Source: Stutzerimonas kirkiae (lineage in GTDB: Bacteria; Pseudomonadota; Gammaproteobacteria; Pseudomonadales; Pseudomonadaceae). Taken from it: DNA of 64,000 nucleotides. The stretch covers positions 144,116-208,115 of the forward strand of contig NZ_QJUO01000003.1 in NCBI RefSeq assembly GCF_004327335.1, given 5' to 3'. A model generated the notes under the pieces. The model saw nothing but the letters and a program-made list of their open reading frames with translations, was not told the origin of the DNA and made no database searches. The translations under genes and the position numbers were made by a program. Below, piece after piece: positions 42,411-51,963 of the stretch. Within the stretch, counting starts at the first letter, position 1, and each line of letters opens with the position of its first letter.

Positions 42411-45400
42411 TCAGGTGGTTACCTGTTGCGACACTTGCCGCTGATCGGCATGGGCCAGCAGGGTGTAGACCGTCGGCAGCACGAACAGGGTGAAGGCGGT
42501 GCCCACCGACATCCCGGTGGCAATCACCAGGCCGATGTCGAAGCGGCTGACGGCGCCGGCACCAGTGGCGAAGATCAGCGGCAGCATGCCGAATACCATG
42601 GCGGCGGTGGTCATCAGCACCGGACGCAGGCGGATGGCGGCGGCCTCCTCGACGGCTGCGCGTGCGCCCAGGCCTTTCTCCCGGCGCAACTGGTTGGCGA
42701 ACTCGACGATCAGGATGCCGTGCTTGCTGATCAGGCCGATCAGCGTCACCAGGCCGACCTGGGTGTAGATATTCATCGTCGACAGCCCGAGGAACAGCGG
42801 CACCAGTGCGCCGCAGATCGACAGCGGCACCGTCACCAGGATCACCAGCGGGTCGCGGAAGCTCTCGAACTGCGCGGCCAGCACCAGGTAGATGATCGCC
42901 AGCGCCAGGGCGAAGGTGACGAACAGCGCGTTGCCTTCCTGGATGAACTGGCGCGACGAACCGGCGTAGTCGAAAGTGAAGCCTTGCGGCGCCTCCTCGC
43001 GGGCGATGTCGAGCACCGTGTCGATGGCATCGCCCATGCTCACCAGCGGGAAGCCTTCGATCATCGCCGAGTTGAGCTGCTGGAACTGCTTGAGGCGGGT
43101 CGGGCGGGCCTCTTCGCGAACCGTGATCAGGGTCGACAAGGGCAGCATCTGGCCCTGCTCGTTCTTCACGTAGTAATTGCTCAGCCACTCGGGGTTGTCG
43201 CGGAATTCACGCTCGACCTGGGCGATCACCTTGTAGCTGCGGCCCTCGATGGTAAAGCGGTTGATCTCGCTCTCGCCCAGTAATGTCGCCAGGGTGGTGC
43301 CGAGGTCTTCCATAGAAACGCCCATCTGCGCTGCTTTCTCGCGCTCGATCTCGACCACGATCTCGGGTTTGTCGAAGGCGAGGTCGACGTTGAGGATGGC
43401 GAACTTGCCGGTTTCCTCGGCCTTCGCCTTGATCCGCTCGGCCACCTGCAGCAGTGACTCGTAGTCGCTGGCCGTGGTGATCACGAACTGGAAGGGCAGG
43501 CCTTCCCCGGTACCTGGCAGCGACGGCAGGTTGAAGCTGAATATCTGCAGGCCGGGGATCTGGTCCAGGCGTGCCTGGACCTCGGGCAGGATCTCCATCT
43601 GGGTGCGCTGGCGCTCGTCCCAGGGCTTCAGCAGCATGCCGCCGATACCGCTCTGTACACCATCGAAACCATTGATCTGGAACGAGGAATAGTATTCCGG
43701 GAAGTCCTTGAAGATGGCGATGAACTCGTCGGTGTAGGTGTTCAGGTAGTCGAGGTTGGTGGGCTGCGGCGCCTTGGCCATCATGAACACCACGCCCTGG
43801 TCCTCCTCCGGCGCCAGTTCGCTCTGGGTGAACATCAGCAGCAGCGGGATCAGCGCCAGGATCAGCAGGGCGAACACCACCACCACCGGGCGCGCCTCCA
43901 GCGTGCCATGCAGCGCGCGCTGGTAGCGGCTCTTCAACTTATCGAAGATCAGGTCGAGGCGGTGTGCCAGGCCCGAGGGATTCTCATCGTGGCGCAGCAG
44001 CCGCGAGCACATCATCGGCGACAGGGTCAGCGCCACCACGCCGGAAATCACCACGGCGCCGGCCAGGGTCAGGGCGAACTCCTTGAACAGCGCGCCGGTC
44101 AGGCCTTGCAGGAAGCCGATGGGCGCGTACACGGCGGCCAGGGTGATGGTCATGGAGATCACCGGTATGGCGATCTCCCGCGCGCCCTCTATGGCCGCAT
44201 CGAAGGGCGTCTTGCCTTCCTCGATATGGCGGTGGATGTTTTCCACCACCACGATCGCATCGTCCACCACCAGGCCGATGGCCAGTACCATGGCGAGCAG
44301 GGTCAGCAGGTTGATCGAGTAGCCCATCATCTGCATGAAGAACAGCACGCCGATCATCGACAGTGGAATGGTCACCACCGGGATGATCACCGAGCGCAGC
44401 GCGCCGAGGAACAGGAAGACCACCACGATGACGATCAGCACCGCTTCGATCAGGGTCTTGATCACCTCGTCGATGGAGGCCTGGATGAAGCGCGTGCCGT
44501 CGTAGGCGATGGAGACGTTCAGGTTCGGCGGCAGTTGCGCCTCCAGTTCCGGCATGATCGCCCGGACTTCCCTGATCACGTCCAGCGGGTTGGCGCTGGG
44601 CGTGCCTTTGATGCCGATATAGACCGAAGGAACGCCATCGAAGGAACTGATCGCATTGTAGCTTTCGGCGCCCATCTCCACCCGGGCGACATCGCCGAGC
44701 AGCACCCGGCTGTCGCCATCGGTCTTCAGCGGGATCGCGGCGAAGGCCTCGGGGGATTTCAGCTCGGTGTCGGCATTGATGCTGGTGACCACGTACTGGC
44801 CCTTCACCTCGCCGGCGGCGGAGAGGAAGTTGTACTTGCGGATCGCCTCGCTGACATCGCTGGCGCTGACGCCATAGGCGGCCAGCTTCACCGGGTCCAG
44901 CCAGAGGCGCATGGCGAACACCTGGTTGCCGAGGATTTCCGCCTCGGCCATGCCGGGCAGGGTGGCCAGCTTGGGCTGGATCACCCGCGACAGGTAGTCG
45001 GTGATCTGCGGGTTGCTCAACTGCTCGCTGTAGAAGCTGATGTACATCAGCGCCGTGGAGTCGGCGGCCTCCTTGTTCAGCACCGGGTCTTCGGCATTCT
45101 GCGGCAATTGGTTCTTGACCGAATTGGCCTTGCTCAGCAGCTCGGTGTAGAGCCGGTCGCTGTCCGCGCCGATACGCGCATAGACCGAGATCATCGACAG
45201 GTTCTGCTGGCTGACCGAGGTCATGTAGTCGATGCCTTCGGCGCTGGCCAGGCTTTGCTGCAACGGCTGGGTGATATAGCCCTGGATGGTTTCCGCGTTG
45301 GCGCCCGGGTAGGCGGTGCTGATGGTGATCAGCGCGCTCTCGATCTGCGGGTACTGGCGGATGGTCAGGTTGTTGAAGGCCTGGAACCCCAGCAGCACCA

Positions 45401-45461
45401 GCAGCAGGCTGACGACGCTGGCCAGTACCGGGCGGCGGATGAACGGATCTGTGAAAGCCAT
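42411..45461 (-). CDS. RND efflux transporter (HAE-1 family)
   Basis: A 1016-aa inner-membrane proton/drug antiporter of the AcrB/MexB fold with 12 helices and two large periplasmic loops. It starts MAFTDPFIRRPVLASVVSLL. The proton-relay aspartates are in TM4 (AIGLVVDDAIVVVENIHRH). Repeats of the porter domain are regular, and the C-terminus ends after the last helix (LPTVYTLLAHADQ). It lies 5 bp downstream of its adaptor gene and forms a two-gene operon with no outer-membrane channel, so it must borrow an OprM-type protein. From memory it resembles PA1436 of P. aeruginosa. Substrates are not predictable. Confidence 0.94.
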   Translation of the reverse strand: MAFTDPFIRRPVLASVVSLLLVLLGFQAFNNLTIRQYPQIESALITISTAYPGANAETIQGYITQPLQQSLASAEGIDYMTSVSQQNLSMISVYARIGADSDRLYTELLSKANSVKNQLPQNAEDPVLNKEAADSTALMYISFYSEQLSNPQITDYLSRVIQPKLATLPGMAEAEILGNQVFAMRLWLDPVKLAAYGVSASDVSEAIRKYNFLSAAGEVKGQYVVTSINADTELKSPEAFAAIPLKTDGDSRVLLGDVARVEMGAESYNAISSFDGVPSVYIGIKGTPSANPLDVIREVRAIMPELEAQLPPNLNVSIAYDGTRFIQASIDEVIKTLIEAVLIVIVVVFLFLGALRSVIIPVVTIPLSMIGVLFFMQMMGYSINLLTLLAMVLAIGLVVDDAIVVVENIHRHIEEGKTPFDAAIEGAREIAIPVISMTITLAAVYAPIGFLQGLTGALFKEFALTLAGAVVISGVVALTLSPMMCSRLLRHDENPSGLAHRLDLIFDKLKSRYQRALHGTLEARPVVVVFALLILALIPLLLMFTQSELAPEEDQGVVFMMAKAPQPTNLDYLNTYTDEFIAIFKDFPEYYSSFQINGFDGVQSGIGGMLLKPWDERQRTQMEILPEVQARLDQIPGLQIFSFNLPSLPGTGEGLPFQFVITTASDYESLLQVAERIKAKAEETGKFAILNVDLAFDKPEIVVEIEREKAAQMGVSMEDLGTTLATLLGESEINRFTIEGRSYKVIAQVEREFRDNPEWLSNYYVKNEQGQMLPLSTLITVREEARPTRLKQFQQLNSAMIEGFPLVSMGDAIDTVLDIAREEAPQGFTFDYAGSSRQFIQEGNALFVTFALALAIIYLVLAAQFESFRDPLVILVTVPLSICGALVPLFLGLSTMNIYTQVGLVTLIGLISKHGILIVEFANQLRREKGLGARAAVEEAAAIRLRPVLMTTAAMVFGMLPLIFATGAGAVSRFDIGLVIATGMSVGTAFTLFVLPTVYTLLAHADQRQVSQQVTT

Positions 45462-45466
45462 GGCGA

Positions 45467-46615
45467 TCAGTTACCTCGATGCGCGGCGGTAGGTGCCTGG
45501 CTTGTGCCGGTGCGCAGCCGGTTCTTCTCCGCGATGCGGACGTGGGCGCCGTTGTCGAGCTTGAGCTGGCCCGAGGTGATGACCTGTTCGCCGCTTTCGA
45601 GGCCCTTGAGGATGACGATCAGGCCGTCACGCCGTTCGCCGGTCTCGACGAAGCGGCGCTCGGCGATCAGGTAGGGCTCCTGGCTGTCGCTGCCCTGCGC
45701 TGCCTCACCTTCCTTGGCGATCAGTACCGAGTTGCCATAGAGGGTATAGGTGACAGCGGTTTCCGGTACGACGATGCGCTGCGCGCTGGCCGGCAGCAGC
45801 ACCTGCAGGTCGGCGAACATGCCGGGTAGCAGGCGCTCCTCGGGGTTTTCCAGTTCGGCGCGGACCTGCACGTTGCGGGTGCTGGTCTCGACCTTCGGGT
45901 TGATGGCGGTGATCCTGCCCGGGAAGGTTTCCCCGGGGTAGGCCGCGACCGTCACTTCGACGGCCTGGCCAAGTGCCAGCAATGGCACCTGCTGTTCGGC
46001 CAGGAAGAAGTCGACGAAGAGGGTGGACAGGTCCTGCAGGGTGGCGATGGGCGTACCGGCGGCGATGAAGCCGCCAACGTCGACCTGGCGGATACCGATG
46101 GTGCCGGAGAACGGGGCGAGGATGCGCTTCTTCTGCAGGGTCGCCTTGAGCTGGGCGACACTGGCGTTGCTTCTCTGCAACTGGGCATTGAGGCGGTCGA
46201 ACTCGCTGCGCGAAATGGCCTGGCGCTCGACCAGGCTGCGCGCACGCTGGAACTCGACCCGCGCCAGGTCGAGGTCGGCCTCGGCGCTGGCCAGGTTGGC
46301 CTGTTCGACCAGGCTGTCGAGCAGCACGATGGGCTGGTCCTTGCTGACCTTTTCACCGGAGCGGAACTGCACCTGGCTGACCGTCCCGGCGATTTCCACG
46401 GACAGGTCGATCCCTTGCGAAGCCTTGAGCGTGCCGATGGCGGGCAGGCGGCCCTGCCAGTCCTGCCGGCGCGACTCCACCACTTCCACGCTGATGGCCG
46501 GCTTGGCGGCCTGGAATTGAGCGATCTGCTGTTGAACGGATTTGAACTTGATAGCGGCGAGGATCAATACGACCACGAGTACCGCGCCCAGCATGAAAAG
46601 CATACGGCGCAACAT
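45467..46615 (-). CDS. RND efflux periplasmic adaptor (membrane fusion protein)
   Basis: A 382-aa adaptor held by an uncleaved N-terminal helix (MLRRMLFMLGAVLVVVLILAA). The lipoyl/barrel-sandwich halves are GTLKASQGIDLSVEIAGTV and RILAPFSGTIGIRQVDVGGF, separated by a coiled-coil hairpin rich in A/E/R (residues ~105-165). It bridges the RND pump to an outer-membrane channel. It lacks a lipobox, unlike AcrA/MexA. It is the first gene of the operon, preceded by a promoter whose -35 sits in a 21-bp palindrome. Confidence 0.92.
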   Translation of the reverse strand: MLRRMLFMLGAVLVVVLILAAIKFKSVQQQIAQFQAAKPAISVEVVESRRQDWQGRLPAIGTLKASQGIDLSVEIAGTVSQVQFRSGEKVSKDQPIVLLDSLVEQANLASAEADLDLARVEFQRARSLVERQAISRSEFDRLNAQLQRSNASVAQLKATLQKKRILAPFSGTIGIRQVDVGGFIAAGTPIATLQDLSTLFVDFFLAEQQVPLLALGQAVEVTVAAYPGETFPGRITAINPKVETSTRNVQVRAELENPEERLLPGMFADLQVLLPASAQRIVVPETAVTYTLYGNSVLIAKEGEAAQGSDSQEPYLIAERRFVETGERRDGLIVILKGLESGEQVITSGQLKLDNGAHVRIAEKNRLRTGTSQAPTAAHRGN

Positions 46616-46691
46616 ATTCCTGTTTCCTTGTTATTTGCACAGGTTTTCCTGTGCTTCTGTCCGGTGGACTGTCCAGCAGTCGGGATTGGGC

Positions 46692-46755
46692 AAGATAATC
46701 CGGGGCGCCGGGCAAGTCAAAACCGACTGGAGTGGTCGGTTTTGACTTGCCCGGC
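46692..46755 (-). promoter_or_regulatory. RND operon promoter overlapping a 21-bp perfect palindrome (probable operator)
   Basis: On the minus strand TTGACT (46715-46720), 17 bp, then TATCTT (46692-46697) forms a good sigma-70 promoter facing the adaptor gene. The -35 lies in one arm of a perfect inverted repeat (46707-46727 and 46735-46755, core ACCGACTGGAGTGGTCGGT). There is no T-run on either side, which argues against a terminator. The core resembles TetR-family operators. Confidence 0.65.
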
Positions 46756-46768
46756 TATCCGGGGGCGT

Positions 46769-47863
46769 TCAGGCCAGGCGCAGATGGTTGTCCCAGAGGC
46801 CGGCCGGCAAGGACAGCGGAGTCACCCGCATACGGCCGGCTTGCCAGTCGTAGCGGCGGCAGCGTCCTTGCCCGGCGCTGACCACGAAGCCCTGGTCGAT
46901 GGCAGCCACGCCTGCGCAATCGGGGAGATTGGCCTCGTGCACCAGTCGCGTGCTGTCCAGGTCCCAGAAGAACACGCGGTTGCCACGCGGGGCGGTGACG
47001 GCCAGCAGGCGCAGTTCATCGTTGATGGCCAGGCTGGCGGTGTACTGGTTCATGGTCTGGCGTTGCGCTTCGGCGAGCGGGAAGGGCTGGAACGCCTGCC
47101 CGGGGCGCTTGATCGCCAGCAGGGGTGCGCTGTCCGTGGGTTCGCCTTCGTACTGCTGGCCGGACACCACGGTGCCATCGGCCGCCACGGCAAGGTGGCG
47201 CACGCTGTTCATGCGTTCAGGCAGTTGTTCCTTGCTGAGCAGCGTACCGTCGCGATGCATCAACACCAGGCTGGGCTCCATGGCATCGAGGTTCATCATC
47301 TCGCGGCTGTCGGCCTCGGTGCGGATGCCGCCATTGGCGACCACCAGCGATTCCCGGTCCGGCATCCACAGCAACTGGTGCGGGCCGACGCCGTGTGTCG
47401 GGTGTTCGCCGACCCGCTGCAGGCTGTCCTCCAGTACACGATAGACCCCGAGTACACCGCGGCCGGGGTCGCTGGTGTCGTTCTCGGTGGTATAGAACCA
47501 GTCGCCGCCGTCGTGGAACACACCGTGGCCATAGAAATGCCTGTGCTCGGGTGAGTGCATGACTTGCAGCAGTTGCCCCTGCCGCAGGTCGACCAGGTAG
47601 CTCTCGCGGCTCGGCCGGCGGCCGACGAAGACCGCCAGCGGTCGTTGTGGGTGCACATAAACGTCATGGCAGCGTTCGGCCACCTGGGTGGCGAATACCT
47701 GGCTGCCATCCAGGCGGTAGCCGACGGCGTAATGCCGTCCCTGGCTGTCGTTGCGGGCCGACAGCAGCAGTGGCTGGCCAGTGTGCCTGGCCAGTGCCCA
47801 GCCACCCAGTGCGCCCATGGCCAGCAATGCGCTGCTGGCCCCGAGAAATGTCCGGCGTTTCAT
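46769..47863 (-). CDS. DUF1513 protein of the imelysin operon (Tat-exported, propeller-like)
   Basis: A 364-aa protein with a twin-arginine type signal (MKRRTFLGASSALLAMGALGG). The mature part consists of repeated beta-rich blades such as VYVHPQRPLAVFVGRRPS, GVFHDGGDWFYTTEND and NRVFFWDLDSTRLV, suggesting a beta-propeller. DUF1513 proteins regularly accompany imelysins and di-haem oxidases in iron-responsive operons. Its exact job is unknown. It is the last gene, adjacent to the imelysin stop with no gap. Confidence 0.87.
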   Translation of the reverse strand: MKRRTFLGASSALLAMGALGGWALARHTGQPLLLSARNDSQGRHYAVGYRLDGSQVFATQVAERCHDVYVHPQRPLAVFVGRRPSRESYLVDLRQGQLLQVMHSPEHRHFYGHGVFHDGGDWFYTTENDTSDPGRGVLGVYRVLEDSLQRVGEHPTHGVGPHQLLWMPDRESLVVANGGIRTEADSREMMNLDAMEPSLVLMHRDGTLLSKEQLPERMNSVRHLAVAADGTVVSGQQYEGEPTDSAPLLAIKRPGQAFQPFPLAEAQRQTMNQYTASLAINDELRLLAVTAPRGNRVFFWDLDSTRLVHEANLPDCAGVAAIDQGFVVSAGQGRCRRYDWQAGRMRVTPLSLPAGLWDNHLRLA

Positions 47864-48940
47864 TCAGTCACCATCGTGTGCGTTGAAACCGATCTGGATG
47901 CCCAGTGCCGAGGACAGGTCGCCCTGATGAAGGCGATGCAGGCCATTGATGGCATCGTAAAGGCTGTTCAGTGCCTCTCGGCCGCTTTCATCGGCGAGCA
48001 ATTGCGCGAAGGGCTGTTCCAGGGCGTCGAGGCGTTGCCGGGTGGTCGCGTAGGCGTTGTCGATACGTTCGGCCAGGGCCTGCTGGTCGCTGCCGAGCAA
48101 TTGCTTCAGGCCGCCGTCCTGGCCACCCTGCCAGAGTGCGAGAGCGCCATCCAGGGTCGCGCGGATGTTGCCCAGGGTGGCATCGCTACGCCAGGATTCG
48201 GCCTGGTAAGGCTGGGGCAGGCCCTTGCTTTGCCGCCCCATCGGGGCGCCGAGTTTTTTCTTCAGGCCATCGAGCGCGGTGACCTGGGTGCGCAGGATGT
48301 CGGCGATGGCTTCGTCAGCTTCGGCATAGCGCTCGTTGGGGAACTGCACGAGCTGTTCACGCATCCCGTCCTTTTCCTGCCACTGCGTCAGGATCGCTTC
48401 GGCCAGTTTCTGCTGGTGCTGGCCGATCGCGACCAGCAGGGCGCAATAGTGCCCCTTGTCCTCGGGCTTGCCGAGGTCGATGTCAGGGTCGAACAGGATG
48501 TACTCGTAGGCGCTCAGCCCCTGTACCACCACGCTGGCGTTTTCCAGGTCGGCCTGGGTCAGCTCGGGTTTTTTCTTCAGCAGGGCGCCGACCTGGCGTG
48601 CGACCAGGTTCTTCTTGTCCGGCCAGAACTGTACCTGCCAGGCGCGGTTGCCTTCGCTCAGCGGGCCGGTCTGCAGCGGTTGCAGGTAGGCCCAACTCGC
48701 CTGGGCCTGGAGAAAGTGCCCGCGTGCCTCGTTCAGTGCCTGTTCGCCCGCGCAGAAGGCGCTGGCGCTGGCGGCCAGCACGCGGTCATGTTCGGCCCAC
48801 TGGCTGTAGGCTGGCAGCAGCACGCCATCGGCCAGCGCTTTGCTCGTGGTGGCGAGCGGGTCGGCCTGGTTACAGGCCGTCAGCAGCAGTCCCAGTGCGC
48901 TGGCGGATAGAACTGTACTGAGCGTTTTCGTACGGATCAT
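47864..48940 (-). CDS. Imelysin-family lipoprotein (second imelysin of the operon)
   Basis: A 358-aa predicted lipoprotein (TVLSASALGLLLTACNQA; Cys about residue 23) with an all-helical imelysin fold. Compared with icmP it has diverged at the key motif: where classic imelysins have G-x-H-x2-E, this reads GLSAYEYILFD, so the histidine is replaced by alanine. It may bind but not process its ligand. Imelysins and the related EfeO proteins are linked to iron handling. It lies between the di-haem oxidase (27 bp) and DUF1513 genes. Confidence 0.87.
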   Translation of the reverse strand: MIRTKTLSTVLSASALGLLLTACNQADPLATTSKALADGVLLPAYSQWAEHDRVLAASASAFCAGEQALNEARGHFLQAQASWAYLQPLQTGPLSEGNRAWQVQFWPDKKNLVARQVGALLKKKPELTQADLENASVVVQGLSAYEYILFDPDIDLGKPEDKGHYCALLVAIGQHQQKLAEAILTQWQEKDGMREQLVQFPNERYAEADEAIADILRTQVTALDGLKKKLGAPMGRQSKGLPQPYQAESWRSDATLGNIRATLDGALALWQGGQDGGLKQLLGSDQQALAERIDNAYATTRQRLDALEQPFAQLLADESGREALNSLYDAINGLHRLHQGDLSSALGIQIGFNAHDGD

Positions 48941-48967
48941 GGTGTCCTCGGCAAGACATATGGCGAT

Positions 48968-50386
48968 TCAGAGTGATTCGAGAAAGGCCAGCAACGCTTC
49001 GCGCTGGTCCTGATCGAAGGTGAGTACTGTGCGCTTGGCGGCCTCGGCCTCGCCCGAGTGCCAGAGAATGGCCTCGAGCAGGTTGCGTGCCCGCCCATCA
49101 TGCAGCAACCGGGTATGCCCGCTGACCCGTTGGGTCAGGCCGATGCCCCAGAGTGGCGGGGTGCGCCACTCGCGGCCGCTGGCCTCGAATTCGGGGCGGT
49201 GGTCGGCCAGGCCTTCGCCCATATCATGCAGCAGCAGATCGGTGTAGGGGCGTATCACCTGGCTGGCCAGTTCCGGCTCGGCCGCGTCGGCGGCGGTGGT
49301 GAATTGGGGAATATGGCAACTGGCACAGCCTGCCTGGTGAAACAGGCGTTTGCCGGCCAGCACCGCTGGGGCGTCGACATTCCGCCGTGCCGGCACACCC
49401 AGGTTGCGCGTATAGAAGGTCACCAGGTCGAGGATATTGTCGCTGACTTCCGGCGAGCCGCCATCAGGCATGGCCAGGCACTCGCGCTGGCGCGCGCCGC
49501 AGACGCTGCCGGGGAACAGGCTGGTGCTCAGGCCCATATCGTTGAAGAAGGCGTCGGCATTCTGCTGGCGAAGGCTCGGCTGCCCGGCTTTCCAGCCAAA
49601 ACGCCCGAGAACCGTTTCACCCGTGCGATGGTCATGGACCCGGTTGGGGCGTCCGTAGATACCATCGCCATTGGCATCTTCCGGGTCGGCATTGGCAAGT
49701 ATCGCCGACTCGGGGATGGCCTCGAGCAGACCAAGGCCGATCATCGGCGGCGCGATGCGTACGGAGAACAGCGTCTGCGCGTGCAACGGGCCATAAGCCA
49801 GGTTGGTAACCACCAGTTCGGGCGCTTGCAGTTCGACGCTGTGGCCGTCGGCGAAAGTGACCCGATGCGTCCTGTAGTCGAGCCTGACCCGGCCTTCCGG
49901 CGCGACGCCCGGTATGGCCATGTCCTGCAACTGGCCGCCATAGGTCGGTTCGGGGACAACCCCGCGCTCCTTCAGCAATTGCGCATGTTCCGCCGAGGCG
50001 GGAATGGAAAGCCGTACCAGCATGGACACCGCATTGCTCGCATCGGCCGCCGCGGGATGGCCGCGACCGTCCTTGATGTGGCAGCCCTGGCAGGCATTGG
50101 TATTGAACAGCGGGCCAAGGCCGTCGCGGGCGGTCGTCGAGGCTGGCGCCATGACCCAGGGGTTGCGGAAGAAACTGTTGCCGACACTGAAGTCCAGGCG
50201 GCGAGTCGGCGCGAGGTTGGCCGAGGGCATGGAAAAGGCATTCTGGTCGAACTTCATCACGGTGGTTTCACCGCCCGAGAGGGATTCGCCAGGTTCCGCC
50301 CGGGTAAAGTCGAGATCGCTCCGCTCACAGGCCACGAGTAGAAAGGGCAGTGCAAGAATGGGCGCGAAAGACCACAGCGGACGCAT
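48968..50386 (-). CDS. Di-haem oxidoreductase / thiol oxidoreductase-like lipoprotein (DUF1111)
   Basis: A 472-aa predicted lipoprotein (LALPFLLVACERS) with two c-type haem sites, CQGCH (about residue 99) and CASCH (about 352), as in the MauG-like DUF1111 family annotated as thiol oxidoreductases. Distal features include TNLAYGPLHAQTLFSVRIAPP, DANGDGIYGRPN (a calcium-binding-type loop) and HDGRARNLLEAILWHSGEA. It would need the cytochrome c maturation system. It lies between the two imelysin genes and probably transfers electrons or oxidises metal for them. Confidence 0.88.
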   Translation of the reverse strand: MRPLWSFAPILALPFLLVACERSDLDFTRAEPGESLSGGETTVMKFDQNAFSMPSANLAPTRRLDFSVGNSFFRNPWVMAPASTTARDGLGPLFNTNACQGCHIKDGRGHPAAADASNAVSMLVRLSIPASAEHAQLLKERGVVPEPTYGGQLQDMAIPGVAPEGRVRLDYRTHRVTFADGHSVELQAPELVVTNLAYGPLHAQTLFSVRIAPPMIGLGLLEAIPESAILANADPEDANGDGIYGRPNRVHDHRTGETVLGRFGWKAGQPSLRQQNADAFFNDMGLSTSLFPGSVCGARQRECLAMPDGGSPEVSDNILDLVTFYTRNLGVPARRNVDAPAVLAGKRLFHQAGCASCHIPQFTTAADAAEPELASQVIRPYTDLLLHDMGEGLADHRPEFEASGREWRTPPLWGIGLTQRVSGHTRLLHDGRARNLLEAILWHSGEAEAAKRTVLTFDQDQREALLAFLESL

Positions 50387-50545
50387 CGGAGCCTTACCTG
50401 AGCTTGAAAGGGGGGCGATGGTAACAGGCTGTGGAGGGGAAGATAAAAGTCGTTTTCATGTGTAAAGGGTTGCAGTGCCGGGTTGCCCCTGTCGCCGGAG
50501 TGAACCTGTGGCATGGCGCCACAGGTTCGTCCAGGGAGCGAGGAA

Positions 50546-51889
50546 TCAGAACTCGTGGTCGGCGGTGTCCGGGTTGAGGTCACTGATACCCAGGGCGGCG
50601 GCGGCCTGTTCGATGGCGGCGGTCTGCTTGACCAGCGCGGCGATGGCGTCGCTGACCTTCTGGTTGCCGGCGGTGTTGCCGGAGGCGATCAACTGGTCGA
50701 AGGCTTCGCCGTCGTTCGCGCTGTCCACCAGCACCTGCAGCCTGGCCTGGGTCTCGTCGAGATCGCTCTTGAGCGTTGCGTCGACCTGGGCGTTAGTCGC
50801 TTCTACCAGCGAGGAGAGGCTGGGGCCGCTGATGGTGCTGCCGTCCACTTTCCTGTATTCGCCCAGGTAGACATTGCGGATGCCCAGGCCATTGTAGAAG
50901 TGCGAGTTGTGGGTGTTGTCGCTGAAGCAGTCGTGCTCGTCCTCGGTGGAGTTGGCTTCCAGCGATACTTTCATGCGTTCGCCGGCCAGTTCGCCGAGGG
51001 ACAGGCTGCCCATGCCGAAAAGGATCTTGCGCAGGCCGTTCTCGACCGGCTCGGCCTCGAGGCTGGCGCGGTAGTTGTCGGCATCGCCGGCTTGCCACTG
51101 CGCGGTCATTTCCGCGAGGTCGTCGACCAGCAGTTCGGTCACTACCCGCAGGTAGGTACGGCGACGCTCGTTGTTGTCGCCGGTGGCGCCTTCGCCGACC
51201 AGGTAGTCGGTATAGGGGCGCTGGCCGGCACCCGGCTCGGTGCCATTGAGGTCCTGGCCCCAGAGCAGGAATTCGATGGCGTGGTAGCCGGTGGCGACGT
51301 TGGCTTCGGAACCGGCCAGTTCGTTCAGGTCGGCCAGTGCCTCCGCGGTGATTTCACTGATGTCGATGGTGTCCTCGCCCACCTGGATGCTGGTATTGGC
51401 GATGATATTGGCGGTGGCGCCAGGGTTGCCCAGGGCGTGCTGGTAGTCGCCCTCGACATAGTCGATCAGCCCTTCGTCCAGTGGCCAGGCATTGACCTGG
51501 CCTTCCCAGTCGTCGACCAGGGTGTTGCCGAAGCGGAAGACTTCCGTCTGCATGTAGGGAACGCGGGCGGCCAGCCAGGCATCCTTGGCCGCTTGCAGGG
51601 TCGCTTCGCCGGGTTCCGCGATCAGTGCCTGTACGGCTTTCTGCAGTTCGAGAGCGGTGCCGTGGGCGTCGCCGAAGGCGGCATGGGCTATTTCGGCGTA
51701 GTGCTTGACCACGGCCCTGGCGGCCTGTTCGTCATATTGGCCGGTAGCCGTGGCCGGCTCGCTCTGGGCCTGGGTTGCCGGTTGCGATTCCGTGGCCTGG
51801 GTGGCGGGCTGTTTGTCTTCACCGCAGCCGGCGAGGGCAATGGCGACGGCGAGCAGGCTGGCAGTGGCCCAGATGGGAGTACGTGGCAT
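50546..51889 (-). CDS. icmP: Imelysin-family outer-membrane lipoprotein IcmP
   Basis: A 447-aa lipoprotein (ATASLLAVAIALAGCGED) with an Ala/Gln/Thr-rich spacer (residues 25-50) and an imelysin domain. The canonical G-x-H-x2-E motif is present in ATGYHAIEFLLWGQD, and conserved blocks include PYMQTEVFRFGN and DCFSDNTHNSHFYN. The P. aeruginosa homologue was described as an insulin-cleaving metalloproteinase, but the family is now mostly tied to iron uptake. It is the first gene of the four-gene operon; AGGA lies eight bases before the ATG. I could not find a convincing Fur box in the 415-bp upstream gap. Confidence 0.9.
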   Translation of the reverse strand: MPRTPIWATASLLAVAIALAGCGEDKQPATQATESQPATQAQSEPATATGQYDEQAARAVVKHYAEIAHAAFGDAHGTALELQKAVQALIAEPGEATLQAAKDAWLAARVPYMQTEVFRFGNTLVDDWEGQVNAWPLDEGLIDYVEGDYQHALGNPGATANIIANTSIQVGEDTIDISEITAEALADLNELAGSEANVATGYHAIEFLLWGQDLNGTEPGAGQRPYTDYLVGEGATGDNNERRRTYLRVVTELLVDDLAEMTAQWQAGDADNYRASLEAEPVENGLRKILFGMGSLSLGELAGERMKVSLEANSTEDEHDCFSDNTHNSHFYNGLGIRNVYLGEYRKVDGSTISGPSLSSLVEATNAQVDATLKSDLDETQARLQVLVDSANDGEAFDQLIASGNTAGNQKVSDAIAALVKQTAAIEQAAAALGISDLNPDTADHEF

Positions 51890-51963
51890 GGCGGGTTCCT
51901 TTGCTTTGCGGTATTTGTGTGGAAACTTCCGTTCTCGCCTGAAACCTGAAAGAGCCGAAAAGA

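Noticed and set aside
46707..46755. The 21-bp palindrome as a transcription terminator of the imelysin operon
   Set aside because: No T-run on either strand and it overlaps a good -35 element, so an operator is preferred; not fully excluded.
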